Below the pieces are notes generated by a model that was not told where the DNA came from, did not search any database, and worked only from the letters and a program-made list of their open reading frames with translations. From Chryseobacterium populi (GTDB taxonomy: Bacteria > Bacteroidota > Bacteroidia > Flavobacteriales > Weeksellaceae): DNA of 64,000 nt. The position numbers and the translations under genes were made by a program. Positions 35,307-46,008 of the stretch are shown here, one piece after another (the first letter of the stretch is position 1; every line of letters starts with the position of its first letter). The stretch covers positions 1 to 64,000 of the forward strand of contig NZ_AKJY01000035.1 of NCBI RefSeq assembly GCF_000282115.1, read 5' to 3'.

Positions 35307-36038
35307 TCACTCCATATGCTCGATTTTATATAAAAAATCATTTTTTTTACGGACTGAAACATCAAGGACAGAATCATCGGTCATAATCACCTGGCCGCCT
35401 TTTCCCTTGATGTATTCTTTCAGATGGCTGAGGTTGATGAGATGTTTGTGATGTATTCTGAAAAAATTAAACTCTGAAAGATATTCCTCAAAATCGTGTA
35501 ATGTTTTAGATACAATTATCTTTGTTTTATCGACCAGGTAAAACGTAGTATAGCTGGAATCTGCTTCACAGCGCACAATATCTGCAATATTTGTCAGTTT
35601 GAATCCCTGAAGGGTAGGAAGGCTTATTTTATTATGGTTGGGAGAACTGGCAGAAATATTTTTATTTTTTTTAATATTCTCCAGGGCTTTATTGACGGCG
35701 ATGATGAAATCAATTTTTTGAATAGGTTTTAAAAGATAATCTGTAGCACCGTTTTTTATTGCCTGGATTGCAAAATGCTCAAATGCTGTAATAAAGATGA
35801 TCTGCGAATCTATTTCCTTTAATTTTGATAAAAGATCGAAGGCTGTACCGTCTTTCAGTTGTACGTCTAAAAAAAGAATATCTGGTGAGTTTTTGGTAAG
35901 ATAAATATAAGTATCTTCTACACTTGAAGCTTGAAATGCAATCTGAATGTCCGGAAATTCGTTCTGAAGCAAAAGAGAAATATAATCTCTTCCATCTTGT
36001 TCATCATCAATGATGCAGACTTGTATTTTGGTTTTCAT
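35307..36038 (-). CDS. LytTR-family response regulator
   Basis: The 243-residue regulator has a receiver (IIDDEQDG acidic pocket, LFLDVQL phospho-Asp, Lys in LLKPIQ). A C-terminal LytTR domain has LHDFEEYLSEFNFFRIHHKH and LINLSHLKEYIKGKGG. Its start lies within the last 32 bp of the sensor-kinase gene, so the pair is translationally coupled. About 340 bp after its stop lies the lipoprotein/hydrolase operon on the same strand, with a 21-bp-period direct repeat in between. This makes that operon a likely target. Confidence 0.92.
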   Translation of the reverse strand: MKTKIQVCIIDDEQDGRDYISLLLQNEFPDIQIAFQASSVEDTYIYLTKNSPDILFLDVQLKDGTAFDLLSKLKEIDSQIIFITAFEHFAIQAIKNGATDYLLKPIQKIDFIIAVNKALENIKKNKNISASSPNHNKISLPTLQGFKLTNIADIVRCEADSSYTTFYLVDKTKIIVSKTLHDFEEYLSEFNFFRIHHKHLINLSHLKEYIKGKGGQVIMTDDSVLDVSVRKKNDFLYKIEHME

Positions 36039-38943
36039 AGGGCGTAATATAAATTTTAATTTGTGTTCCAGGTTTTAGTTGTTTTTCAAAAAGGTTGTTG
36101 ATCTCTAAAATAATATGAGTCTCAAAAAGCTGCTTAAATGTTTCAATTCTTTTTTGAGACAATTTTACTCCGAATGAGTTGGTTTTTGTTATCGATTGAC
36201 CGGAGTTGCCGATTCCGACGCCATTATCTTCAATACTTATACAAAGTGATGACCCATTATAATCAAACGAAATTTCAATATTTCCTTTTCTGTCTTTTAA
36301 GCTTGAGATACCATGTTTAATAGCATTTTCTACAAACGGCTGTATCAGTAAAGATGGGATCAGCCATTCTTCATCAGTGTCTTTTGATAAAGTTATTTTA
36401 TAATCAAACTGATCTTTTAAACGCAGTTTTTCCATATTGAGGTACAAAGAAAGATATTCCACTTCTTCTTTGATCGGCATAAATGTTTTTTCCGAATAAT
36501 GCAGCGTTTTTCTGATCATCTGTGCAAATGTGTTCAGATAATTTTCAGTTTCATCATAATCTTTTTTATAAAGCAGAAACTGTATGGAATTAAGACAGTT
36601 GTAGATGAAATGTGGATTAATTTGTGCTTTAATAGCCTGCAGCTCCAGCTCTGCAATTTTTTTCTCATAATAAAGGGCTTCTAGTTTCTTATTTCTTTTT
36701 TTCTGAAAATATAATGTTATGAGGATAAAAAGCAGGGTACATGCTAAAGAAATTAATAGAAATTTAAACCACCAGGTCTGCCAGAATCTGGGTTTGATTT
36801 CAAAAGCTACTGAAGAGTAGGTGTAAGACTGTTTTCCATTATAGCCCAATCCGAAAACCTTAAAAACATATTGTCCGGGAGGAATGGAGTTGAATACAAT
36901 CCTGGATGAGCTGCCTGTCTGCCATTCATCGCTCAATCCCTCTATTTTATATTTAAATTGTATTTTCCCCTGAGAGGTAAAATCAGGAAAACTTACATCA
37001 AAAGTAACCGTATTGTCAGGGTCTTTTCCTGTGATTTTTTGATTCAGGTTAAAAATTTCCCTGTTTCCAACCGTGACCGAATTAATGCTTACTTTCTTAT
37101 TGATAAACTTGTGCTGAGCCAGAAGGTTACTAATAGGAAGAATGCCCAGACCTTTTGAAGTTGCTGCATAAATTGTATCTTCTTTTATTACACAGCCGGC
37201 GACAACATTAGAGGGAAGGCCATCGGTCTGGGTAAAATTATTGATCTTAAGCCGGGACCCTGTAATTTCAATTCTGCTTAATCCTGAATTGGTGCTTGCC
37301 CAGAATACCCTTTCATTTTCAACTTCTATCTTTTTTATCTGATCTGTTGATAAACCGTCTTTTTCGGTAATTCTTTTAATAATTTTTTTATTGTTGAAAA
37401 ATATAATGCCATTAAGATTGGTAGCCCCGATATAAACATTTGATTTTAATTTTTTAATATCGGTTAAGTAATATCCTTCAAGAAATAAACTTTTCTTTTT
37501 TGTTTTAGTATTGAGCTTATATAAATCTTTAAAATTTCCGAAAAATATACTGTCTTTGTCGTAAGGTAATGCTGTATAACTTCTTTCATTAAGTAATTGA
37601 GAAAAAGTATGGGTCACAAAATTATAAGACTTAAGAGCTTCGGAAGTGCAAATAAATACCGAATCATCGGTGTAAGGCAATACATTTTTTAAACTCTGAT
37701 TTCCTAAATTGATTGTTTTATGGGTTAAAGTATTATATTGGACTGCACTGAAAGTCATTCCGAATATAATGGTGTTTCCTTTCGAAAACAGGGCTTTAGT
37801 CTCAATTTTGCTGTTTTTTTCAAAAGTAAGATCTGTTATGGTATTGGAGTTTAGAATACCACTTTTGGCCTCATTATAACCTAGAATTATATTGTTGCCG
37901 TTTCTTGCAATAGCGGTAATATAAGATGAATTGTTTTTTACAGGTAAATGAATGTAATTGTTGAAAAACTTATCGGTAATAAAATAAACACCATTGTTTC
38001 TTGTTGAAAACCAGACATTATTATCCCGGTCTATCATAACATGGTTCATCACGAAACCTTCCATAAGTTTAAGTGGATTAGAAAGTTTTTGATTATCCAG
38101 TAAGGACTGCTTAAAATATAAAACTCCACCTTTATCTAAACAAAGCCATATCCTGTAATTTCTGTCTATTACAAGATAATTAATCTTTTCATTGACGGAA
38201 AGTGACTGGATTTTTCTGAAATAATATTTATTCTCTATCCGATAAATATTAATCTCATTATTGTGTCTTGATATATAAAAGTCACTTTTTCTGTAAATAG
38301 CGCTTTTAGGTAAAGATATATTACAAATTGTAGTTTTTTTTGTAAAGATATTATAAGCCAGAATTTTACCATCAGTATCAGTTAAGTAAAGCAAATGATT
38401 GTGAACATCAAAAGTAAATACATAACGTGGTTCAGAAGCCTCCTTTTTTTTGTTGAGATATAAAGGGATTGATTTTACTTTCCCATTTCTGTAAACATAT
38501 ATTTCTTTTGGGTCACGGGTATTGTAAATGAAAAGTGAATCTCCACTGGTATAGGCTGCAGAATTATGATTAAACTTAAGTTTTTTAAGCTCTTTATTGT
38601 GATCCGAATTAATAATTTTACCCTCTTTTAAATAGACGAAATCACTTAAATAGGGCATTATGAAAATTTCGCCGTTTGGCAGCGGGTTGCACGATAAAAT
38701 ATCAATATTCTTCAGTCCGTTTTTTTTATTATACTGTTTAAATTCCTTCCCGTCAAATCTGAACAGTCCGTTATCACTGCCAATCCAGATAAAACCTTTG
38801 CTATCCTGGTTGAGCATGTAAGTATAAGAGCTGTTTAAGCCGTCTTCTTCACTATAATTGACCAGTCCGGGGATCTGTGCAAAAAAAAATGATGAAAAAA
38901 ACAGAGTGATAGAAAATGAAAAAAAATTAAATAATTTTTTCAC
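36007..38943 (-). CDS. Two-component sensor with periplasmic Reg_prop propeller, Y_Y_Y domain and LytS-type kinase
   Basis: The 978-residue protein has a signal peptide and then a large periplasmic beta-propeller (about 25-640) with Reg_prop repeats such as GFIWIGSDNGLFRFDGKEF, NNVWFSTRNNGVYFI and VFWASTNSGLSRI. A Y_Y_Y domain follows (about 660-735, IEGLSDEWQTG), then one membrane helix (about 743-763). The His_kinase domain has QINPHFIYN (His777), and the HATPase has PFVENAIKHG and EDNGVGIG. This is the propeller sensor plan common in Bacteroidota, with a LytS-type kinase instead of HisKA. The ligand is unknown. Confidence 0.92.
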   Translation of the reverse strand: MKKLFNFFSFSITLFFSSFFFAQIPGLVNYSEEDGLNSSYTYMLNQDSKGFIWIGSDNGLFRFDGKEFKQYNKKNGLKNIDILSCNPLPNGEIFIMPYLSDFVYLKEGKIINSDHNKELKKLKFNHNSAAYTSGDSLFIYNTRDPKEIYVYRNGKVKSIPLYLNKKKEASEPRYVFTFDVHNHLLYLTDTDGKILAYNIFTKKTTICNISLPKSAIYRKSDFYISRHNNEINIYRIENKYYFRKIQSLSVNEKINYLVIDRNYRIWLCLDKGGVLYFKQSLLDNQKLSNPLKLMEGFVMNHVMIDRDNNVWFSTRNNGVYFITDKFFNNYIHLPVKNNSSYITAIARNGNNIILGYNEAKSGILNSNTITDLTFEKNSKIETKALFSKGNTIIFGMTFSAVQYNTLTHKTINLGNQSLKNVLPYTDDSVFICTSEALKSYNFVTHTFSQLLNERSYTALPYDKDSIFFGNFKDLYKLNTKTKKKSLFLEGYYLTDIKKLKSNVYIGATNLNGIIFFNNKKIIKRITEKDGLSTDQIKKIEVENERVFWASTNSGLSRIEITGSRLKINNFTQTDGLPSNVVAGCVIKEDTIYAATSKGLGILPISNLLAQHKFINKKVSINSVTVGNREIFNLNQKITGKDPDNTVTFDVSFPDFTSQGKIQFKYKIEGLSDEWQTGSSSRIVFNSIPPGQYVFKVFGLGYNGKQSYTYSSVAFEIKPRFWQTWWFKFLLISLACTLLFILITLYFQKKRNKKLEALYYEKKIAELELQAIKAQINPHFIYNCLNSIQFLLYKKDYDETENYLNTFAQMIRKTLHYSEKTFMPIKEEVEYLSLYLNMEKLRLKDQFDYKITLSKDTDEEWLIPSLLIQPFVENAIKHGISSLKDRKGNIEISFDYNGSSLCISIEDNGVGIGNSGQSITKTNSFGVKLSQKRIETFKQLFETHIILEINNLFEKQLKPGTQIKIYITPYENQNTSLHH

Positions 38944-39057
38944 ATGAATTTGAATAATGCTGTAAATATAGAATTTGATTAATAATAATACAACATAATA
39001 TGGATAAATATCGATAAAAATGAATTAAAAAAAATCGGATAATTTTGTTCAATTTCG

Positions 39058-39065
39058 TATTTTTG
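39058..39065 (+). promoter_or_regulatory. -7 promoter element of the topoisomerase IV operon
   Basis: TATTTTTG is a full TAnnTTTG match 20 nt before the ATG at 39086. Confidence 0.55.
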
Positions 39066-39085
39066 TATGTTTGCTGAAATAACAT

Positions 39086-40969
39086 ATGTCACAAGAAACA
39101 AATCCAATCTATTCCGAAGATAATATCAGAACCCTCGACTGGCAGGAGCACATCCGTTTACGCCCCGGTATGTATATCGGGAAACTGGGAGACGGCTCGT
39201 CTGCTGATGATGGTATTTATATTTTACTTAAAGAAATTCTTGACAACTCCATCGATGAGTTCAGGATGAAGGCAGGTAAAAGAATTGAAATCAAAGTCGA
39301 CGACGGTAAAGTTACGATCCGGGATTTCGGTCGTGGAATTCCGCTGGGAAAAGTAGTGGATGCCGTATCCAAAATGAATACCGGTGGAAAGTACGACAGC
39401 AAGGCCTTCAAGAAATCTGTGGGTCTGAATGGTGTTGGTACAAAAGCGGTTAATGCACTTTCAGACTATTTCCGGGTAAGATCTTTCCGGGAAGGAAGGA
39501 TGAAAGTTGCGGAATTCTCACGTGGAATGATTTCGGAAAATCATGAAGAAAAAGAAACTTCAGACAGAAACGGGACAGAAATCTCCTTTATCCCGGATGG
39601 GGAAATTTTCCTTCATTTCAAATACCGGAAAGAGTATATCGAAAGAATGCTCCGGAACTATGCATACCTGAATCCGGGATTGAAAATTATTTTCAACGGG
39701 GAAACTTATTATTCGGAAAATGGTCTTAAAGATTTATTGGAAGAAGAATTGGAAAGCGAGATTCTTTATCCGATCGTACACTTAAAAGATACTGATATTG
39801 AGCTTGCCATTACCCATTCGGATAAATCCCAGACCGAAACATACTTTTCATTCGTAAACGGTCAGAATACAACACAGGGAGGAACGCATCTTAATGCTTT
39901 CCGGGAAGCATATGTAAAGACAATCCGTGAGTTTTTCAATAAAAGTTTTGATGCATCGGATATCAGGAAATCGATTATTGCAGCCATCTCTATCAATGTA
40001 GAAGAACCTGTTTTTGAATCCCAGACCAAAACAAAGCTTGGCTCTAACGATATGGGACCCAACGGGCCTACTGTAAGGACTTTCATTATTGATTTTCTGA
40101 AAAGCAAACTTGATAATTTCCTGCATAAAAACCCTGAAATTGCCGAAGCAATTCAAAGAAAGATCCTCATTTCCGAAAGAGAAAGAAAAGAGCTTTCCGG
40201 AATTCAGAAACTGGCAAGAGAAAGGGCAAAAAAAGTATCCCTTCATAATAAAAAACTCCGCGATTGCAGACAGCATTATAACGACCAGAAGGCGGAAAGA
40301 AAAGGGGATACACAAATCTTTATTACCGAGGGAGATTCTGCATCCGGATCTATCACAAAATCAAGAGATGTAGAAACACAGGCTGTATTCTCATTAAAAG
40401 GTAAGCCGTTGAACTGTTATGGGCTAACCAAAAAAGTGGTGTATGAAAATGAGGAATTCAACTTGCTGCAAGCCGCTTTAAATATCGAAGAAAGCCTTGA
40501 AGATTTAAGATACAACCAGGTGATCATTGCTACCGATGCCGATGTTGATGGAATGCACATCCGTCTTTTAATGATTACATTTTTTTTACAGTTTTTCCCT
40601 GATCTGATCAAGAACGGACATTTATATATCCTTCAAACACCTTTGTTCAGGGTAAGAAATAAAAAAGAAACCAGGTATTGCTACTCGGAAGCAGAAAGGT
40701 TAAAAGCGTTGAATGATTTAGGAAGAAATCCGGAAATTACCCGCTTTAAAGGATTGGGAGAGATTTCACCTGATGAATTTAAGCATTTTATCGGCAAGGA
40801 TATCCGCCTTGAACCTGTAGTAGTAGGGAAAGACCAGACCATAGACCAGCTTCTGGAATTCTATATGGGGAAAAATACACCGGACAGGCAGGTGTTTATT
40901 CTTGAGAACCTCGTAGTAGAAGACCCCGATATTGATAAAAGGGAAATTCTGAATGAAGTAGAAAATTAA
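39086..40969 (+). CDS. parE: DNA topoisomerase IV subunit B (type IIA, ATPase subunit)
   Basis: The 627-residue protein has a GHKL ATPase domain ([43 protein letters not shown]). A transducer domain follows, then TOPRIM with [10 protein letters not shown] and the DxD motif in [11 protein letters not shown]. The length fits ParE rather than the longer GyrB. It is the first gene of an operon with a small membrane protein and ParC. Together ParE and ParC decatenate replicated chromosomes. The ParE name is favoured by linkage to a ParC-like partner; gyrB should be elsewhere. Confidence 0.93.
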   Translation: MSQETNPIYSEDNIRTLDWQEHIRLRPGMYIGKLGDGSSADDGIYILLKEILDNSIDEFRMKAGKRIEIKVDDGKVTIRDFGRGIPLGKVVDAVSKMNTGGKYDSKAFKKSVGLNGVGTKAVNALSDYFRVRSFREGRMKVAEFSRGMISENHEEKETSDRNGTEISFIPDGEIFLHFKYRKEYIERMLRNYAYLNPGLKIIFNGETYYSENGLKDLLEEELESEILYPIVHLKDTDIELAITHSDKSQTETYFSFVNGQNTTQGGTHLNAFREAYVKTIREFFNKSFDASDIRKSIIAAISINVEEPVFESQTKTKLGSNDMGPNGPTVRTFIIDFLKSKLDNFLHKNPEIAEAIQRKILISERERKELSGIQKLARERAKKVSLHNKKLRDCRQHYNDQKAERKGDTQIFITEGDSASGSITKSRDVETQAVFSLKGKPLNCYGLTKKVVYENEEFNLLQAALNIEESLEDLRYNQVIIATDADVDGMHIRLLMITFFLQFFPDLIKNGHLYILQTPLFRVRNKKETRYCYSEAERLKALNDLGRNPEITRFKGLGEISPDEFKHFIGKDIRLEPVVVGKDQTIDQLLEFYMGKNTPDRQVFILENLVVEDPDIDKREILNEVEN

Positions 40970-41039
40970 ATATAAATTAAAACTAAAACTAAGAACCAGT
41001 AGTAACCAAAAAACTCAGATAAACCAAACACAGATAAGT

Positions 41040-41528
41040 ATGAGACTAAGTAACCGTAACAAAGCTTCGGTGTACAATTTTATTAATACCTTATTGTTTA
41101 TGATACTTGCAGGTGGAATCACCGGCTTTTTCTTAGAAGAATCCAGGTTTAATATTTTAGGGCAGGAAAGCTATTTGTTAATTATTATTCCCGTTGTTCT
41201 GTTGGGTATTTTTTACCTTAGCGGAAGACAGATTTTTGAATATGATAGTGACGGGGAAGCGCTTAACTTTAAAAACAGGAATATCATACCTTTTCTGGAT
41301 AGACCTTTAAGTGATGAGTTTCCAAAATACAAACTATTAAAGTATGAAATAGTACAGCTCCTTTTTTTTAAAAGACTGTATATCACAATTTCAAGTAAAA
41401 ATTCCGGCTCAACAATGTTGAAATACGAAATTTCTTACCTGACCAAGAAAGAAGTAAACGATTTAAAATTCTCATTAAATAAAGTTGTGAAAGCCAATAA
41501 CGAGAAAAAACTATTGAATAACAAATGA
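41040..41528 (+). CDS. Small membrane protein encoded between parE and parC
   Basis: The 162-residue protein has two membrane helices (about 14-34, LLFMILAGGITGFFLEE, and 44-62, YLLIIIPVVLLGIFYLSG) and a cytoplasmic C-terminal domain of beta-strands. That domain contains YDSDGEALNFKNRNIIPFL and a basic tail, in the manner of a PH-like fold. Its stop overlaps the ParC start by four bases (ATGA), so the two are translated together. I do not recognise the family; a link to topoisomerase IV is suggested only by position. Confidence 0.75.
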   Translation: MRLSNRNKASVYNFINTLLFMILAGGITGFFLEESRFNILGQESYLLIIIPVVLLGIFYLSGRQIFEYDSDGEALNFKNRNIIPFLDRPLSDEFPKYKLLKYEIVQLLFFKRLYITISSKNSGSTMLKYEISYLTKKEVNDLKFSLNKVVKANNEKKLLNNK

Positions 41529-44110
41529 TAACAGACGAAAATTCGCATGAAGGGGAAAGCTTAAAAAAAGTATCCGGACTTTACAAAGACTGGTTCCTTG
41601 ATTATGCTTCTTACGTTATTTTAGACAGGGCAATTCCGTCTGTTTATGATGGCCTTAAACCGGTTCAGCGGAGAATTATGCATTCCATGCGGGAGCTGGA
41701 AGACGGCCGGTATAATAAAGTGGCCAATATTGTAGGAAACACCATGAAATATCACCCTCACGGTGATGCTTCCATTACAGATGCAATGGTGCAGATCGGG
41801 CAGAAAGAGCTGTTAATAGATACCCAGGGAAACTGGGGAAATGTTTATACCGGAGACTCTGCTGCTGCTGCAAGATATATTGAAGCAAGACTGACCCCCT
41901 TTGCTCTGGAGGTTGTTTTCAATCCTAAAACTACAGAGTGGGCAAAATCCTATGACGGAAGAAATAATGAGCCCATCGACTTGCCGGTAAAATTTCCTTT
42001 GCTTCTGGCGCAGGGAGTTGAAGGGATTGGGGTCGGACTTTCTACCAAAATACTTCCGCATAATTTTAATGAATTAATCAATGCATCTGTTGCCTATCTG
42101 AAAGGCAAAAAGTTTGAATTATTCCCTGATTTCCTTACCGCAGGATACCTGGATGTTTCAGAATACAATGACGGTCAAAGAGGTGGAAAAGTAAGAGCCA
42201 GAGCCAGAATAACCCATATGGACAAACATACCCTGGTTATTTCTGAACTGCCTTTTTCCAAAACAACAAGCGACCTGATTGATTCGATCCTGAAAGCCAA
42301 TGAAAGAGGGAAGATCAAAATCAAAAAAATTGAAGATAATACCTCAGACACTGTTGAAATTCTGATTCACCTTCATAATGACGTTTCACCGGATAAAACC
42401 ATTGATGCATTATATGCCTTTACAGACTGCCAGGTAACGATTTCACCGAATGCCTGTGTAATTGTAGGAGACAAACCGATGTTCCTGAATGTTTCTGAAA
42501 TCTTAAGAATGAATACGGATCATACAGTTTCATTATTAAAGAAAGAACTCGAAATTGAACTCCATGAATTACAGGAAAACTGGCATTTTTCATCATTAGA
42601 AAGAATCTTTATCGAAAACAGGATCTATCACGATATTGAAGAAGTGGAAACTTGGGAAGAAGTGATAAAGATGATCGATAAAGGATTGAAGCCTCACACC
42701 GGACATTTGCTGAGGGCAGTGACGGAAGAGGATATCCTGAGGTTAACTGAGATCAGAATCAAGAGGATTTCAAGATTTGATTTAGATAAGTTTAAAGAAA
42801 ATATTGCAGCCCTTGAAGGTAAAATAGAACAGGTAAAACATCATCTGGGCAATCTTATTACTTATGCGATTGATTATTATCTGAATATCCAGAAAAAATA
42901 CGGAAAAGACAGGCAAAGAAAAACTGAGCTCAGAATTTTTGACACGATTGATGCAACCAAAGTGGCTGTTGCGAACGAAAAGTTCTATGCCAATTTTGAA
43001 GAAGGCTTCGTAGGGACTTCCCTGAAAAAAGACCAGTATTTATTTGATTGTTCTGATATCGACGATATTATTACTTTCAGAAAAGACGGAAGTATGAAGG
43101 TCGTAAAAGTAGAGGCCAAAACATTTATCGGGAAAGATCTCCTGCATGTAGCCGTATGGAAGAAAAATGATAAGAGAACCGTTTACAATATGATCTACCG
43201 TGAAGGTAAGGAAGGTCCGTATTATATGAAACGTTTTTCCGTAACCGGAGTAACAAGAAACACTGATTATCCTCTGGCTTCCGATAAAAAGGGCTCCGAA
43301 ATGCTTTATTTTTCTGCCAATCCGAATGGTGAAGCGGAAACGGTAAGTGTTCTCTTAAAACCCAACCCGAGAATCCGGAAAAATAAAATGGATATCGATT
43401 TCTCTGAATTAGCAATTAAAGGCCGTGATTCCAAAGGAAATCTGGTGACCAAATACTCAGTGAAAAAAGTAGACCTGAAAGAAGAAGGAGTTTCCACACT
43501 GGCTCCGAGAAGAATCTGGTTTGATGATACTGTGAGAAGACTGAATGCTGATGGCAGAGGAACGTTACTGGGCAATTTCAAGGGAGATGATAAAATTTTA
43601 ACAATCAATACCCAGGGAGAAGCCAAACTGGTCAGTTTTGATCTTGGAAACCGTTTTGACGATGAATATCTGATCCTTGAAAAATGGAGACCAGATCAGC
43701 CCGTAACCTGCATCTATTACGATGGCGAAAAAGAAATTTATTTTATCAAAAGATTCCTGCTGGAAAATAATACCAATCCGCAAACTTTTATGCCTTCGGA
43801 ACATCCAAAATCATTTATTGAAAATGTACTGGTTGCTGACGGCTCTACTGCAGAAATTATTTTTGCAAAAGACAAAGGAAAAGACCGCGATCCTGAAATG
43901 GTAAACATCGATGAATTTATCGCTGTAAAAGGGATAAAAGCCATTGGTAACCAGTTCACGAAATTTAAAGTAAAAGCGATCAATATTACCATTCCTGAGC
44001 CTGTAGAAGAAGAACCTGAAGTGTACGAAGATCCGGAACCTTTTGAAGGAACTGATGATGAAGGTGGAGTAATTGGAGACTTATTTGATGGCGGGGAACC
44101 TGAAAATTAA
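41525..44110 (+). CDS. parC: DNA topoisomerase IV subunit A
   Basis: The 861-residue breakage-reunion subunit has catalytic Tyr118 in AAAARYIEARLTP, preceded by the quinolone-contact region KYHPHGDASITDAMV. WHD, tower and coiled-coil domains run to about 500. The C-terminal region has degenerate beta-pinwheel repeats and an acidic end (EEEPEVYEDPEPFEGTDDEG). The acidic tail is the main oddity compared with short ParC proteins. It is the third gene of the parE operon; a rhomboid protease gene follows after 6 bp. Confidence 0.94.
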   Translation: MITDENSHEGESLKKVSGLYKDWFLDYASYVILDRAIPSVYDGLKPVQRRIMHSMRELEDGRYNKVANIVGNTMKYHPHGDASITDAMVQIGQKELLIDTQGNWGNVYTGDSAAAARYIEARLTPFALEVVFNPKTTEWAKSYDGRNNEPIDLPVKFPLLLAQGVEGIGVGLSTKILPHNFNELINASVAYLKGKKFELFPDFLTAGYLDVSEYNDGQRGGKVRARARITHMDKHTLVISELPFSKTTSDLIDSILKANERGKIKIKKIEDNTSDTVEILIHLHNDVSPDKTIDALYAFTDCQVTISPNACVIVGDKPMFLNVSEILRMNTDHTVSLLKKELEIELHELQENWHFSSLERIFIENRIYHDIEEVETWEEVIKMIDKGLKPHTGHLLRAVTEEDILRLTEIRIKRISRFDLDKFKENIAALEGKIEQVKHHLGNLITYAIDYYLNIQKKYGKDRQRKTELRIFDTIDATKVAVANEKFYANFEEGFVGTSLKKDQYLFDCSDIDDIITFRKDGSMKVVKVEAKTFIGKDLLHVAVWKKNDKRTVYNMIYREGKEGPYYMKRFSVTGVTRNTDYPLASDKKGSEMLYFSANPNGEAETVSVLLKPNPRIRKNKMDIDFSELAIKGRDSKGNLVTKYSVKKVDLKEEGVSTLAPRRIWFDDTVRRLNADGRGTLLGNFKGDDKILTINTQGEAKLVSFDLGNRFDDEYLILEKWRPDQPVTCIYYDGEKEIYFIKRFLLENNTNPQTFMPSEHPKSFIENVLVADGSTAEIIFAKDKGKDRDPEMVNIDEFIAVKGIKAIGNQFTKFKVKAINITIPEPVEEEPEVYEDPEPFEGTDDEGGVIGDLFDGGEPEN

Positions 44111-44116
44111 AAAAAT

Positions 44117-44758
44117 ATGAATGCAGTTGTCTTAATAATTATTGCTGTTACATGTATCATTAGCTACATGGGATTTAATAATACAAGTTTATTTGAAAAA
44201 TATAAATTTAATGTTGGTGCAATTACTGGCCGAAAGGAGTATATTAGATTGATTAGTTCTGCATTTCTTCATGCAGATTTTATGCATTTGTTTTTCAATA
44301 TGTTATCTCTTTATTTTTTTCAAGGGGTGGTAATATATTTTTTTGGGAATATTGGTTTTCTGATTATCTATTTCGGATCAATGATTCTTGGAAATTTATT
44401 TAGCCTTTTAATTTATAAAAAACAACCATGGTATTCTGCTATTGGAGCATCAGGTGCCGTTTCTGGGATTATTTTTGCCTCAATAGCAATGGCTCCTAAT
44501 GAAATTAGTGTAAACTTTTTACCAGGATGGATTTTCGGGACCTTATATTTTGGATATTCAGTTTATATGATGTTAAATCCAAAACAATGGGATAATTTAG
44601 GACATTCAGCTCATCTGGGGGGGGCATTTTTTGGTTTGGTTTATTCAATTGTCCTGCACCCTCAATTGGCAATAAGTAATTTATACTTTTTAGGAGTTAT
44701 GTCGCTTCCGCTAATCTATTTAAGTTATCAGATTTTTATACGGAAAAAAATAGGCTAA
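44117..44758 (+). CDS. Rhomboid-family intramembrane serine protease
   Basis: The 213-residue protein has six or so membrane helices. Rhomboid features are the HADFMHLFFNM helix (His57, Asn61), the nucleophile Ser112 in GASGAVSG, and catalytic His166 in GHSAHLGGAFFG. It would cleave membrane-spanning substrates within the bilayer. The gene begins 6 bp after parC and may be co-transcribed, though its base composition is more AT-rich. The substrate is unknown. Confidence 0.93.
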   Translation: MNAVVLIIIAVTCIISYMGFNNTSLFEKYKFNVGAITGRKEYIRLISSAFLHADFMHLFFNMLSLYFFQGVVIYFFGNIGFLIIYFGSMILGNLFSLLIYKKQPWYSAIGASGAVSGIIFASIAMAPNEISVNFLPGWIFGTLYFGYSVYMMLNPKQWDNLGHSAHLGGAFFGLVYSIVLHPQLAISNLYFLGVMSLPLIYLSYQIFIRKKIG

Positions 44759-44790
44759 AAAAGCTATCTTTAACCAAAATATTAAAATCA

Positions 44791-45888
44791 ATGAACACAT
44801 CAGAGTTAAACCGTTTTATCGTGGTACTTATCTATGGTTCATTGGTTTTGCTTTCTCTGCTGAAACTGGCCAACGCACTCCGGGTAAACCGGAAAGCCAA
44901 TTTCTGGTTCGGGATGTTCCTGTTTCTGTGGTCATCTTTCTGGCTCGATGAGGTGCTTTCATTGGTCAAAGGTTCTCCTGTGGAAATCCATTCTATCCTT
45001 TCCGTTCGGCTGATCCAGTTTTTAACACCGATCCTGTTTTTTTTCAGTGTATTGTTCTACACCAATCCTGCATTTAAGTTTAAGTTGTCAGATCTTAAAT
45101 ACCTGATTCTTCCCGTAATCTTTCTCATTAATCTCTTATTAGAGCGCTTTGGGATCGGGAATAAAAATATTTCCGAACTCATATTCATCGGGTTGATTCT
45201 TTTCCAGGCCCTATTTTACACAGGATTGTCATACATTACGATAAGGAAACACCAGAAAAGGATTCAGCAGTTTTCGGCCAATACAGAAGGAATTAACCTG
45301 AACTGGCTGGAATATATCATCATCATTATCTTCGTTATTAATATTATATATATTATTTATAATCTTTCTTACAATTCAAACTCGTTAAATGTCTTTATTA
45401 ATATTGCCTTCTTGCTGGTTATTTACAGTGTTGCTTATTATTCTTTAAAGCAAAAGGAAATTTATCCGGTTGAAGAAAAACAGCGGGAAGAGCTGATCTC
45501 CATTAACGAAGATCCCGAAACTGAAGAAGTGAAAAGAAAACTGATTTCCGACGAAGAATTGCTGAGGATTAAAACCGGGCTTGAAAAAATCATGGAATCA
45601 GAGAAACCTTATCTCGACAGCGAACTCAATTTAATTAAGCTTTCAGAATTGCTTTCCGTATCTACCCATCATTTATCCTATGTGATCAATTCCGGGTTTC
45701 AGAAAAACTTTTTCCAGTTTGTCAATGAATACAGGATTCTGCATGCGAAGATATTATTAAAAGATAATAGCAACAATAAGCTTTCAATTTTGGGCATTGC
45801 TTACGAATCAGGATTCAATTCCAAAACTTCCTTTAATACCACGTTCAAAAAATTGACGGGTAAGACTCCTTCTGAGTTCAAAAAATAA
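44791..45888 (+). CDS. AraC-family regulator with seven-helix membrane N-terminus
   Basis: The 365-residue protein has about seven hydrophobic helices (residues 10-225) followed by a linker and a C-terminal AraC DNA-binding domain (LLSVSTHHLSYVINSGFQKN and ESGFNSKTSFNTTFKKLTGK). Membrane-bound AraC-type regulators of this plan are frequent in flavobacteria and may sense lipophilic or extracellular signals. It is the intact relative of the broken gene at 7947. An SDR/epimerase operon lies 146 bp downstream on the same strand and is a possible target. Confidence 0.88.
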   Translation: MNTSELNRFIVVLIYGSLVLLSLLKLANALRVNRKANFWFGMFLFLWSSFWLDEVLSLVKGSPVEIHSILSVRLIQFLTPILFFFSVLFYTNPAFKFKLSDLKYLILPVIFLINLLLERFGIGNKNISELIFIGLILFQALFYTGLSYITIRKHQKRIQQFSANTEGINLNWLEYIIIIIFVINIIYIIYNLSYNSNSLNVFINIAFLLVIYSVAYYSLKQKEIYPVEEKQREELISINEDPETEEVKRKLISDEELLRIKTGLEKIMESEKPYLDSELNLIKLSELLSVSTHHLSYVINSGFQKNFFQFVNEYRILHAKILLKDNSNNKLSILGIAYESGFNSKTSFNTTFKKLTGKTPSEFKK

Positions 45889-46008
45889 GTTCAGGTTTAT
45901 AAAATTTAACTTTTTTTAATTGTAAGTTACTGATTTGTATTATTTTGTGGGTTCTTTTCAAATGTGTTCACTCATATAATCCGGAACATTAAAAGAGCTT
46001 TCACGGGA

